64,000 nt of DNA from an uncultured Collinsella sp. (GTDB lineage: Bacteria; Actinomycetota; Coriobacteriia; Coriobacteriales; Coriobacteriaceae), in NCBI GenBank assembly GCA_900768435.1, contig CAAGCW010000008.1, positions 93,245-157,244 of the forward strand, in the 5' to 3' direction. Positions 25,458 through 34,022 of the stretch are shown here, piece after piece; positions within the stretch are counted from its first letter, which is position 1; every line of letters begins with the position of its first letter. Below the pieces are notes generated by a model, which was not told the origin of the DNA, did no database searches, and was given only the letters and a program-made list of their open reading frames with translations. Made by a program: the position numbers and the translations under genes.

Positions 25458-26912
25458 CTAGAGCGTCTTGAGGTACTCCCCCAGCTCTTCCTCCCAGTCG
25501 GGCATGTGGAAGCCGACCGACTCGAGCCTGGACAGGTCGAGAGCGGAGTGGACCGGGCGCGGGGCGATGGGGCCCGCGGCGTTCGCGTAGTAGTCGGCGG
25601 TCGAAACCGGCAAGACCTTCTCGCCGTTGCCGTTGGCCGCCTCGAAGACGGCGCGGGCGATGTCGGCCCAGGACTTGACGGCGCCGGAGCCCGTGCAGTC
25701 GTAGGTGCCGTAGGGGGCGTGCGTCCCCAGCACGTGGAAGATGGCCTCGGCCATGTCGCGCGTGAAGGTCAGGCGGCCCAGCTGGTCGTCCACGACCGTG
25801 ACCTGCGTGAGCCCGTCCTCCGGGTCGGCGACGCGGTCGGAGAGCGCCTTCATCGTCTTGACGAAGTTGTGCCCCTCGCCGATGACCCAGCTGGAGCGCA
25901 TGATGTAGTGGCGCGGGCAGCCGGCCACGGCGATGTCGCCGGCCGCCTTGGTCTGGCCGTAGACGGAAAGCGGGCTGAGGGGCTCGTCCTCGGTATGGAC
26001 CTCGGCGGTGCCGTCGAAGACGTAGTCGCTGGACACGTGCACGAGCGTGATCCCGTGCCCGGCACAGGTGCGGGCGAGGAGGGCGGGGCCGGTCGCGTTG
26101 GCCTTCCAGGCGATGACACGGCCCTCGGGGGTCTCCGCCCTGTCCACGGCGGTGTAGGCGCCGCAGTTGATCACGGTGCCGTAGAGCGACCAGTCGTATT
26201 TGGAGTAGGCCTCCGGGTCGGACATGTCGAAGGTGTCGATGTCGCAGAAGTCGAAGTCCTTGGCGACGCCGCGCTCCTCGGCGAGCGCGCGGACCGCATG
26301 GCCCAGCTGGCCGTTGCAGCCGGTCACCAGTGTGCGTTTGGGCGCCATGGGGACGACGTCCTTGAGGTACGGGTGGTTGAGGTCGGCCTCGGATACGGTG
26401 GCCTCGTCGAGGGGGATCGGCCACTCGATGGCGAGCTCGGGGTCGGCGAGGTTCACGAAGGTGTAGGTCCTCTTGAGCTCGGCCGACCAGTGGGCGTCCA
26501 CCAGGTAGGTGTAGGCGGTGCCGTCCTCCAGGGCCTGGAAGGAGTTGCCCACGCCGCGCGGGACGTAGATGGCCCTGGACGGGTCGAGCGTGCAGGTGAA
26601 CACCTTGCCGAAGGTCTCGCTGCCCTCGCGCAGGTCCACCCAGGCGCCGAAGACGCTGCCGCGGGCCACGGAGATGAACTTGTCCCAGGGCTCGGCGTGG
26701 ATGCCGCGGGTGACGCCGCGGCTGTCGTTGTAGGAGATGTTGTTCTGGACGACCCTGAGGTCCGGGATGCCCAGGGCGGTCATCTTGGCGCGCTGCCAGT
26801 TCTCCTTGAACCAGCCGCGCGAGTCGCCGTGGACGGCGAGGTCGACGACCTTGAGGCCCCCGATGCCGGTCTCGGTGACGGCGAGGTCCTTCTCGAATGC
26901 GATGTCTGCCAT
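25458..26912 (-). CDS. Fused dTDP-4-dehydrorhamnose 3,5-epimerase and reductase (RmlC-RmlD)
   Basis: One 484-residue protein performs the last two steps of dTDP-L-rhamnose synthesis. Residues ~1-185 are a cupin epimerase of the RmlC type, with catalytic His72 in GVTRGIHAEPW, YVPRGVGNSFQAL and TYLVDAHWS. Residues ~190-484 are an RmlD reductase: VTGCNGQLGHAV (197-208), VSSDYVFDGTA, the catalytic YGQTKAAGD (YxxxK) and RSSWVIGEG. The reductase half replaces the separate rmlD gene; no other copy is seen here. Base composition is very GC-rich, like rmlB and unlike the middle of the locus. It is the last gene of the capsule operon. Confidence 0.95.
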   Translation of the reverse strand: MADIAFEKDLAVTETGIGGLKVVDLAVHGDSRGWFKENWQRAKMTALGIPDLRVVQNNISYNDSRGVTRGIHAEPWDKFISVARGSVFGAWVDLREGSETFGKVFTCTLDPSRAIYVPRGVGNSFQALEDGTAYTYLVDAHWSAELKRTYTFVNLADPELAIEWPIPLDEATVSEADLNHPYLKDVVPMAPKRTLVTGCNGQLGHAVRALAEERGVAKDFDFCDIDTFDMSDPEAYSKYDWSLYGTVINCGAYTAVDRAETPEGRVIAWKANATGPALLARTCAGHGITLVHVSSDYVFDGTAEVHTEDEPLSPLSVYGQTKAAGDIAVAGCPRHYIMRSSWVIGEGHNFVKTMKALSDRVADPEDGLTQVTVVDDQLGRLTFTRDMAEAIFHVLGTHAPYGTYDCTGSGAVKSWADIARAVFEAANGNGEKVLPVSTADYYANAAGPIAPRPVHSALDLSRLESVGFHMPDWEEELGEYLKTL

Positions 26913-27033
26913 GTGGGAAAAGCTCCTATCGAAGAGGTTGGGAAACCGGGGCGCCCGCGCGGGGACGCAGGATCATCCCCATGCCCTGCGGCCCCGCGCG
27001 GGCGCCCCGCGGTGCGGTTCGCCGGGGTGTGGC

Positions 27034-28053
27034 CTACTGGCCCTGTGCGCGGTAACGGGCCTCGGTGGCCTCCTTGGCCGGGCGCCACCAGGACTCGTTC
27101 TCGACGTACCAGTCGATGGTCTGCTTCAGGCCCCCGGCGAAGTCGGTGTGGGCCGGCCTCCAGCCCAGCTCGCGCTGGAGCTTCGTCGAGTCGATGGCGT
27201 AGCGGCGGTCGTGGCCGGGGCGGTCGGCGACCCAGTCGAAGTCCTCGGGGTCGCGTCCCATGGCCTCCAGGATCATGCGCAGCACGGTGATGTTGTTCTT
27301 CTCCCCGTCGGCGCCGATGAGGTAGGTCTCCCCCATGCGGCCCTTCGTGAGGATGTCCCAGACGGCCGAGGAGTGGTCCTCGGTGTGGATCCAGTCGCGG
27401 ACGTTCTCGCCGCGGCCGTAGAGCTTGGGGCGGACTCCGTCGATGATGTTCGTGATCTGCCTGGGGATGAACTTCTCCACGTGCTGGTAGGGGCCGTAGT
27501 TGTTGGAGCAGTTGGAGATGGTGGTTCGCAGCCCGTAGGTGCGGGTCCAGGCGCGCACGAGCATGTCGGAGGACGCCTTGGTGGAGCTGTACGGCGAGGA
27601 CGGGCGGTACGGCGTCTCCTCGGTGAACTTCGCCGGGTCGTCGAGCGCCAGGTCGCCGTAGACCTCGTCGGTGGAGACGTGGTGGTAGCGGATTCCGTAT
27701 TTCCTCACGGCCTCCAGCAGGCGGAAGGTGCCCTCGACGTTCGTGCGCAGGAACGGCTCCGGGTCCGCGATGGAGTTGTCGTTGTGGCTCTCGGCGGCGT
27801 AGTGCACGATGGCGTCGTGGCCGGGGACGATCTCATCGAGCAGCGCGGCGTCGCAGATGTCGCCGACGACGAGCTCCACGCGGTCGGAGGGCAGGCCGGC
27901 GATGTTCTCGGGGTTGCCGGCGTAGGTCAGCTTGTCCAGGACGGTCACGTGGACGCCCTGGTGGTTGTCCACGACGTAGTGCACGAAGTTACTGCCGATG
28001 AAGCCGCAGCCGCCCGTGACGATGATGTTCTTAGGTTCAAATATTTCAGACAT
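27034..28053 (-). CDS. rmlB: dTDP-glucose 4,6-dehydratase
   Basis: Extended short-chain dehydrogenase that converts dTDP-glucose to dTDP-4-keto-6-deoxyglucose (339 aa). It shows the NAD motif VTGGCGFIGSNFVHYVVDN, DKLTYAGNPENI, HYAAESHNDNSI, the catalytic STDEVYGDL (Asp/Glu pair) and YSSTKASSDML (YxxxK), and the substrate loop SNNYGPYQHVEKFIPR. It begins 2 bases after the rmlA stop and 121 bases separate it from the fused rmlC-rmlD. The GC content rises sharply from rmlA to this gene, which marks a recombination boundary. Confidence 0.97.
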   Translation of the reverse strand: MSEIFEPKNIIVTGGCGFIGSNFVHYVVDNHQGVHVTVLDKLTYAGNPENIAGLPSDRVELVVGDICDAALLDEIVPGHDAIVHYAAESHNDNSIADPEPFLRTNVEGTFRLLEAVRKYGIRYHHVSTDEVYGDLALDDPAKFTEETPYRPSSPYSSTKASSDMLVRAWTRTYGLRTTISNCSNNYGPYQHVEKFIPRQITNIIDGVRPKLYGRGENVRDWIHTEDHSSAVWDILTKGRMGETYLIGADGEKNNITVLRMILEAMGRDPEDFDWVADRPGHDRRYAIDSTKLQRELGWRPAHTDFAGGLKQTIDWYVENESWWRPAKEATEARYRAQGQ

Positions 28054-28055
28054 AT

Positions 28056-28943
28056 TTACCCCCTCTTTGCCTCGTTTGCGACATTCAAAAGATACTTACC
28101 ATACGCAGTCTTCTTCAGCGCTTCGCCCAGTTCGTGTAACTGATTATGGTCGATGAAACCGCGGCGATAAGCGATTTCTTCCAGGCACGCAATGTAATAC
28201 CCCTGGCGGCTCTGCACGGCCTCTACGTATTCTGCGGCCTTCAAAAGACCCTCGGGCGTGCCCGTATCTAGCCACGCCATGCCTCGCCCCATCAGTTCAA
28301 CCGATAGTTGGCCTTGATCTAGGTAGGCATTGTTGACGCTCGTGATCTCCAGCTCTCCACGCGCGCTTGGCTTAACGTTTGCTGCGATATCGGAAACCTG
28401 TCCATCATAGAAGTACAGTCCCGGCACTGCATAGTTCGACTTTGGAACCTCGGGTTTTTCCTCGATGCCAACCACACGATGGTTCTGGTCGAACTCCACC
28501 ACACCGAAGGCCCTAGCGTCCTGCACGGGATATCCAAACACAACGGCCCCGCCATGGCATTCGACCTTCTCCTTTGCACGTGTAAGCACGCGAGTGAGGT
28601 CTTGACCATGGAACATGTTGTCACCTAGAACCAGCGCACACGGTTCGCCGGCAAGAAAATCGCGCCCGATGGTAAAAGCTTCGGCTAGACCGCGAGGTTC
28701 GGCCTGTTCTGCGTACTCTAGGCGCATGCCTAACTCGGATCCGTCCCCGAGAAGTTCCTTGAACGCCGGCAGGTCACGTGGTGTCGAGATGACAAGCACC
28801 TCTCGGATTCCAGCGAGCATCAGAACGCTCAAAGGGTAGTACACAAGTGGTTTATCGTAAATTGGCAAAAGCTGTTTGCTAAGGGCTTTAGTAATCGGAT
28901 GCAGTCGAGTGCCAGACCCACCTGCAAGAATTATGCCTTTCAA
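28056..28943 (-). CDS. rmlA: Glucose-1-phosphate thymidylyltransferase
   Basis: Makes dTDP-glucose from glucose 1-phosphate and dTTP, the entry to dTDP-L-rhamnose. The 295-residue protein has the nucleotidyltransferase signature LAGGSGTRLHPITKALSKQL (6-25), VLGDNMFHGQDL with the catalytic Asp, VVGIEEKPEVPKS and WLDTGTPEGLL. Feedback inhibition by dTDP-rhamnose is known for the family. Its base composition is less GC-rich than rmlB directly downstream. A gap of about 180 bases without any recognisable gene or signal separates it from the upstream epimerase gene. Confidence 0.97.
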   Translation of the reverse strand: MKGIILAGGSGTRLHPITKALSKQLLPIYDKPLVYYPLSVLMLAGIREVLVISTPRDLPAFKELLGDGSELGMRLEYAEQAEPRGLAEAFTIGRDFLAGEPCALVLGDNMFHGQDLTRVLTRAKEKVECHGGAVVFGYPVQDARAFGVVEFDQNHRVVGIEEKPEVPKSNYAVPGLYFYDGQVSDIAANVKPSARGELEITSVNNAYLDQGQLSVELMGRGMAWLDTGTPEGLLKAAEYVEAVQSRQGYYIACLEEIAYRRGFIDHNQLHELGEALKKTAYGKYLLNVANEAKRG

Positions 28944-29121
28944 CGTTTTCCCTTCAGCGGCAGTCGAAATATAGTGTGCATTGCTGCACAGGTCACTTAT
29001 GGCTGCTTGGACAAATAATGTATCGGTCGTAAATCTCTTAGGAGTCTGATGCCGTTCTTGCTAAATTCCGTGATTGGATTCAGCGTTCGGTTCAGATTTA
29101 GCTTTGGTGATGGCTTTGGTT

Positions 29122-30120
29122 CTATCTCAGATCTTTAAACCTATTGAGAGCCATTTCAGCCTTGAAGTCTTCGAGGAAGTCTAAGAAGTCATATTTCGGC
29201 TCGTAGCCTAATAGCTCACGACAGTTTTCGATATCCATTACATAAGAAGGACCGCTTGGCATTTCCGGACGGTAGACAATCTTTGATTCAACGCCGTCTG
29301 GATTGAATACCTTCGCGATACCGCGAATCCAGTCCTCGTTTGAAGTTCCGATGCCGGTACCCACATTAAAGAAGCCGCCGTCAACGTTCTCTACGGTCAC
29401 AGCTTTACGTAAGAGCTGACAGAAGTCCTTGACGTTTACAACATCTTTGGCGCGAGTGGGATCGCCCCAGATTTCAAGCGTTTCTCCTGCCATGGCTCGA
29501 TCCATCAGCAATCGATATCCAAGTGTTCGGCGCACTCCATCGACGTTGTATGTCTTGTCAGGGGTATAAGCGTAGACAGTGGGAAGCCTAAACACAAAGC
29601 CTTTTAATCCGAACTCAGCCTGATAATGCTTGATCAAATCAACGGCGAAGCATTTGGAAAGAGCATAGACGGTGTGATCACCAGTCATAATAATATTGCG
29701 ATCATCGTAAGGATGAATTACGGGGTTTTCCGGAGTAACGGAACCCAGCACATCGGATATGGTCTGAGCATAAAGAATGCGATCAGCACCCGTCTTACGG
29801 CAATACTCGAGTACGTTAAGGGCTCCACGGCTGTTTACGTCAATATAATCGGAAGGGTTATAGCCGCTCATATATGCTGGCAGTAAACCGGCAAGAAGAA
29901 TCACCGCATGGACGCCCTCTTGGGGGAGCTGCTCTAGAGTAGAAGCATCGGACATATCTACACTTGTATAACCAATGTTGTAGCGATTGAAAAAATTCGT
30001 CTCTCTACGACCGGCGGCAAACACCTCATATTCATCTGCAGACAGATGATTTACTAGATCTTCGGTGAGGTATGCGCCAGTGTTGCCGGTTGCGCCGATT
30101 ACTACAATCCTCTTTTTCAC
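29122..30120 (-). CDS. NAD-dependent epimerase/dehydratase (extended SDR)
   Basis: 332-residue sugar-nucleotide modifying SDR. The NAD motif is VVIGATGNTGAYLTEDL (GxxGxxG), the active-site serine/tyrosine region is YAQTISDVLG and YALSKCFAVDLIKHY (YxxxK), and FRLPTVYAY, NVKDFCQLL and the C-terminal LGYEPKYDFLDFLEDF complete the fold. I cannot tell which sugar it acts on. It starts 2 bases after an ATP-grasp gene, which overlaps an aminotransferase gene, so the three form a coupled set. The set may convert a keto-sugar nucleotide into an amino sugar decorated with an extra group. Confidence 0.88.
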   Translation of the reverse strand: MKKRIVVIGATGNTGAYLTEDLVNHLSADEYEVFAAGRRETNFFNRYNIGYTSVDMSDASTLEQLPQEGVHAVILLAGLLPAYMSGYNPSDYIDVNSRGALNVLEYCRKTGADRILYAQTISDVLGSVTPENPVIHPYDDRNIIMTGDHTVYALSKCFAVDLIKHYQAEFGLKGFVFRLPTVYAYTPDKTYNVDGVRRTLGYRLLMDRAMAGETLEIWGDPTRAKDVVNVKDFCQLLRKAVTVENVDGGFFNVGTGIGTSNEDWIRGIAKVFNPDGVESKIVYRPEMPSGPSYVMDIENCRELLGYEPKYDFLDFLEDFKAEMALNRFKDLR

Positions 30121-30122
30121 GG

Positions 30123-31334
30123 TTAGCTCACCTTCGCCCTCATGAACTCACTCGGCTCTGCACGGAATGCGTCAAGCTCGGATTGAGTGTCGAACCTAAG
30201 GAATACCGATCCGAATGCGTGATTTGCTGCCGTGAACGCCTCGACTTTGGCGCCGGGCTCAATCCACAGCTGCTCTTCGGCAAGATGAGAAACAGCGAAA
30301 TCAGATGCATATTCCATACCAGCAAATACACCGTCATGATCGGAATGGAGCATCTGTTGGTACCAGAAACCGTCGTAAATTGGCATCGAAAGATTGCCAA
30401 CAGGTTCGCCGAGTGCGGCCTTCACCGCCGCCATGACAAGATCGGTCTTGCCAGCTGTGGCGAATTTGAGCATCTCACAAAGGCGATTACCGCCGCCGCG
30501 CGGAGAGCTTTCCATAATGTAAGCCCTGCCATCGGTGGCCACGCGGGTCTCAATGTTGAATACACCGTCACGAAGGCCCAGCAGATCAGCCAATCGTTGC
30601 AATTCCGAGACGAGCTCTTTTTGTGCCCACGCCGGCAATGATGCTGGCATAGCATACGCAGCGGGTGTGTAGGGATTTGGAACGGAGGGATCGAACAACT
30701 GCGAGGTAAAGCTCACACATGAGAACTTTCCGCCGCTAACGAATCCGTCGGCATCGGACGAATCTCCCTCCTTTTCCAAAAACTGTTCGACGATACAGCG
30801 CCCATCACGCGAAAACTCGAGAGCGTACTCAACCGCAGCCTTAAGATCCTCGGGACCATCCACACGAGAGCAGCCCTTCGATCCAGCCGAATCAACCGGT
30901 TTGGCAATCAGGGGATAAGCAATCGAATCGGCTTCTTTCATGGCCTCGTCGGCAGAGCGATAGATATGAAGCTCAGGACAATTAAAGCCATTGTCGCGAA
31001 GGAAGGCGCGGTAGCGCTCCTTATCCTGAAGAATGCTAACCGCCTCATAGCTTCCTTGGAACGGCAGGCCTAATTTTTCGGCAGCATAGGACGCGGACAC
31101 TACGCCAGGGTCGGCAGCGAATGACATAATGCCGTCCGCCTTGCATTGTTTGGCGGCGGCAAGCACGGCCTCGTTATCGATGATGCTCGCATTGATATAG
31201 TCATCCGAGAAGGCATGTGCATAGTTATGCGGCAGATAATCGCAAGTAACGACCTTCGCGCCCAACTCGTGCGCCGCCTTAATAACCGGTAGCGCATAAC
31301 GTGCCCCACCAAGAAGGAGAAGTGTCTTACTCAT
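30123..31334 (-). CDS. ATP-grasp ligase of the capsule locus
   Basis: ATP-grasp enzyme of 403 residues, related to carbamoyl-phosphate synthase/biotin carboxylase-like carboxylate-amine ligases. The N-terminal preATP-grasp fold (TLLLLGGARYALPVIKAAHE), the ATP clamp (AYPLIAKPVDSAGSKGCSRV, then EQFLEKEGDSSDADGFV) and the Mg-binding FNIETRVATDGRAYIMESSP with GGGNRL are clear. Such enzymes activate a carboxylate as acyl phosphate and join it to an amine. Given the aminotransferase next to it, coupling an amino acid or other acid to an amino sugar is plausible. ATG 31334 overlaps the aminotransferase stop by 4 bases (ATGA) and follows AAAGGAAA. Confidence 0.88.
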   Translation of the reverse strand: MSKTLLLLGGARYALPVIKAAHELGAKVVTCDYLPHNYAHAFSDDYINASIIDNEAVLAAAKQCKADGIMSFAADPGVVSASYAAEKLGLPFQGSYEAVSILQDKERYRAFLRDNGFNCPELHIYRSADEAMKEADSIAYPLIAKPVDSAGSKGCSRVDGPEDLKAAVEYALEFSRDGRCIVEQFLEKEGDSSDADGFVSGGKFSCVSFTSQLFDPSVPNPYTPAAYAMPASLPAWAQKELVSELQRLADLLGLRDGVFNIETRVATDGRAYIMESSPRGGGNRLCEMLKFATAGKTDLVMAAVKAALGEPVGNLSMPIYDGFWYQQMLHSDHDGVFAGMEYASDFAVSHLAEEQLWIEPGAKVEAFTAANHAFGSVFLRFDTQSELDAFRAEPSEFMRAKVS

Positions 31335-32470
31335 CGGTTTTCCTTTCCTGCATCCAGAACCGTATTGCAGATTCGGTCGACGTCTTCCAACGCCAAATCG
31401 GCGTACATGGGAAGCGTGATCACCTGGGATGCCGCCTTCTTTGCCACGGGCGTGCGGTCGCTTGAGTACACGCTTCGATAGCATGCGTAATCGTTGACCA
31501 GCGGATAGAAGTATTTGCGCGCACCGACGCCAGCCTTGTCAAGGGCATCGAATACGTCATCGCGCGAGGCGCCGAAGACACTCGGGTCGAACAGCACGGG
31601 AAGGTACGCATAGTTGTGGCGAATGTTCTTGGCGGGACGGAAAACGGTCACGCCGGCTGTGCCTTCAAGGTTATCCCAATAACGCTCCGCGACAGCCTTG
31701 CGCTTGCCGATCTCGGTGTCCAGGTGACGAAGATTGCAGACGCCCATAGCCGCGCAGAACTCATTCATCTTGGCGTTGCCACCCACGTACTCGACGTCCT
31801 CGGGTCCCGTGATGCCGAAGTTCTTCCATTGGTTAAGCAGCGGATACAGATCTTCGTCCTTGAAGCAGGCGCAACCACCTTCGATGGTGTTGAATACCTT
31901 GGTCGCATGGAAACTGAACATGGCCGCATCGCCGAATGCCGCCGCGCTATCGCTGCTTCCGTCCTCGTTCACGCGCTCGACGCCGAAGGCATGGGCAGCA
32001 TCATAGATAACCTTAAGCCCGTGACGGTCAGCGATCTCCTGGATGGCATCGACATCGCAAAGATTGCCGTAAACATGCACAGGCACGATGGCGCAGGTGC
32101 GTGGAGTGATCAAACGCTCGATGCTTTCGGGATCCAACGTAAGATTCACGGGGTTCACGTCGGCGAATACGGGGGTGAGACCCTTTCGCACGATAGCGTG
32201 TGTGGTCGAGGCAAAGGTGAACGGGGTGGTAATGACCTCTCCACCGGTCGGAAGAGCCATGGCCTCGAGGATGCACTCTAGGGCATTGTGACCATTCGTG
32301 AACAGAGCAAGGTTGTCGATCCCCAAACGCTCCTTAAGGTCTGCCTCGAGCTTCTTATGCTCAACACCCATATTGGTAAGCCAATGGCTTTCCCAGAGAG
32401 GTGCGACCTCTTCAAAGTATTCCTCCATAGGAGGCATGGATGATCGTGTGACAAGAATGCGGTTACCCAT
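31331..32470 (-). CDS. DegT/DnrJ/EryC1/StrS-family sugar aminotransferase
   Basis: PLP-dependent aminotransferase (379 aa) of the family that aminates keto-sugar nucleotides. The substrate pocket and cofactor motifs are present: TNGHNALECILEAMALPTGG, TTPFTFASTTHAI, VYDAAHAFGV-type (VIYDAAHAFGVERV, Asp and His holding PLP), and the Schiff-base lysine in MFSFHATKVFNTIEGGC. The substrate is probably a dTDP- or UDP-linked keto sugar, but which one cannot be read. ATG 32470 follows GGGAAGG. It overlaps the ATP-grasp gene by 4 bases and lies 75 bases after the flippase gene. Confidence 0.92.
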   Translation of the reverse strand: MGNRILVTRSSMPPMEEYFEEVAPLWESHWLTNMGVEHKKLEADLKERLGIDNLALFTNGHNALECILEAMALPTGGEVITTPFTFASTTHAIVRKGLTPVFADVNPVNLTLDPESIERLITPRTCAIVPVHVYGNLCDVDAIQEIADRHGLKVIYDAAHAFGVERVNEDGSSDSAAAFGDAAMFSFHATKVFNTIEGGCACFKDEDLYPLLNQWKNFGITGPEDVEYVGGNAKMNEFCAAMGVCNLRHLDTEIGKRKAVAERYWDNLEGTAGVTVFRPAKNIRHNYAYLPVLFDPSVFGASRDDVFDALDKAGVGARKYFYPLVNDYACYRSVYSSDRTPVAKKAASQVITLPMYADLALEDVDRICNTVLDAGKENR

Positions 32471-32545
32471 ATCAGGTACCTTCCCTTCGCTATGCAGCTT
32501 TCAAAGAACGATGACTAAAACGGTTACAGTATTGATACAACGTCT

Positions 32546-34021
32546 TTAACGACGTTTTGCACCCAAGAAATCCCTGGCGGTATTGATGAGGTATTCAAAT
32601 GCTTCGAGTTTAAAAATGCCTGCGATACCAAAATAGGTAATTGCCATTACGGCAACTTCGACAAGAATTTGAAGTCCAGGCGAGGCGACAAATGAACCGC
32701 AAAGCAGCGCAAGTCCTCCTGCAATTGCTGAAATCACAAATGCAGGAGCGATATCGCGTATTTGCTCAGAGTAGGAGTATCCGATAACCCGTTTGTTGGG
32801 ATAAGCGTTAACAAATGTTGAGATGATGTCGGTAATCATATACATGGCAACCATTAAGCAAACGTCGTGCATTACAAATGCTGCGAACAAAATGAAACAT
32901 AATCCATAAGCTTTTTTTATCAATTCAAGTTTTAAAAACAAATCAGATCGGCCCATGCCGTTGAGGGCCTGCAGGTTGGTTGTGTGTATGGGCAACAGAG
33001 CGTAGATAAAGCAATACATTTGTAAAAAAGGCGCGCAAGGTAACCATTTCTCCCCCAGCAGCAACCCTACAATGGACTCGGCCGCCACTGCAAATAAAGT
33101 CATACTAGGGACGATAAGAAACGTCGAGGTTTTAAGTGCTCTACGCACGAGGCGCTTTACTTGAGAAACATCTGCTTGTACGCGCGATACGGCAGATAGC
33201 ATCACAGGCTGTATCGCGCCATCCAACATGCTGCCAACGGCTTGCGGGTATTTCTTTCCCTGTGAAACCAAGCCAAGGCTAGAGGCACTGAATTGCTTGC
33301 CAATGATTAGATCGGAAAGAGACTGGTAGCCTTGCTCGAGCAATCCGGAAACAAGCAGTTTCCACCCATAGCTAAAGAGTTTCCATGCCTTCGCGCTTTC
33401 GAACACGAAACTTGGGGCCCACTTCACCTGAAGTCCCAGCACAAAACAATTGGTTACCTGGTAAACGAGTTGTTGTAGTATGAGAGCCCACAATCCTGCA
33501 CCCGTTAAAGCGGCAGCGATGCCAATGACGCCAGAAACCAAGACGGATACAATGGTCGCGTTAAAAACTTTGCGAAACTGCATTTCGCGTTGCACGATTG
33601 CAACCTGCACTGAGTTAAAGGCCGTAATCAAAAATAATATACCAAGCACACGTAAAGGGGAGACAATGGTAGGCATACCGTAGAATGTAGAGAGTGCGGG
33701 CGCTGCAACAAATAACGCAGCAAATAAGACAGTAGACGCTCCGAGACTCATCCAAAAAACGGTTGAAAAGTCTGAATCATCGACCTCTTTAGACTGAACC
33801 AGCGCTGTACTCATGCCCGATGTAACGATGACATTGCCAATGTTGATAAAGACCAGCATAATGGCAAGCGCTCCGAACTCTTTTGGAGTAAGCATCCGCG
33901 CCATAACAATCTGAACAACCAGTTGGATAGACTGATTGCCGCCACGCTCCAACAACTTCCAACAAACAGAAGTTATCGTCTTATGTTTTTCCATACTCGA
34001 TCTGGTATTTTCCTGTGACAT
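32546..34021 (-). CDS. Wzx-type polysaccharide flippase
   Basis: Membrane protein of 491 residues with about 12-14 hydrophobic helices, of the MOP-superfamily polysaccharide transporter type (Polysacc_synt_3/WzxC/TuaB group). The opening GGNQSIQLVVQIVMARMLTP and EFGALAIMLVFINIGNVIVT with STALVQSKEVDDSDFSTVFW is the usual pattern. It would flip the undecaprenyl-linked repeat unit to the outside before polymerisation. AT-rich relative to most of the window and preceded by similarly AT-rich genes. The ATG at 34021 lies next to the upstream glycosyltransferase stop (34023). Confidence 0.92.
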   Translation of the reverse strand: MSQENTRSSMEKHKTITSVCWKLLERGGNQSIQLVVQIVMARMLTPKEFGALAIMLVFINIGNVIVTSGMSTALVQSKEVDDSDFSTVFWMSLGASTVLFAALFVAAPALSTFYGMPTIVSPLRVLGILFLITAFNSVQVAIVQREMQFRKVFNATIVSVLVSGVIGIAAALTGAGLWALILQQLVYQVTNCFVLGLQVKWAPSFVFESAKAWKLFSYGWKLLVSGLLEQGYQSLSDLIIGKQFSASSLGLVSQGKKYPQAVGSMLDGAIQPVMLSAVSRVQADVSQVKRLVRRALKTSTFLIVPSMTLFAVAAESIVGLLLGEKWLPCAPFLQMYCFIYALLPIHTTNLQALNGMGRSDLFLKLELIKKAYGLCFILFAAFVMHDVCLMVAMYMITDIISTFVNAYPNKRVIGYSYSEQIRDIAPAFVISAIAGGLALLCGSFVASPGLQILVEVAVMAITYFGIAGIFKLEAFEYLINTARDFLGAKRR

Positions 34022-34022
34022 A

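Noticed and set aside
25417..26424. A 335-codon frame on the minus strand in another frame of rmlC-rmlD
   Set aside because: Arg/Pro/Gly-rich shadow translation of a very GC-rich gene.
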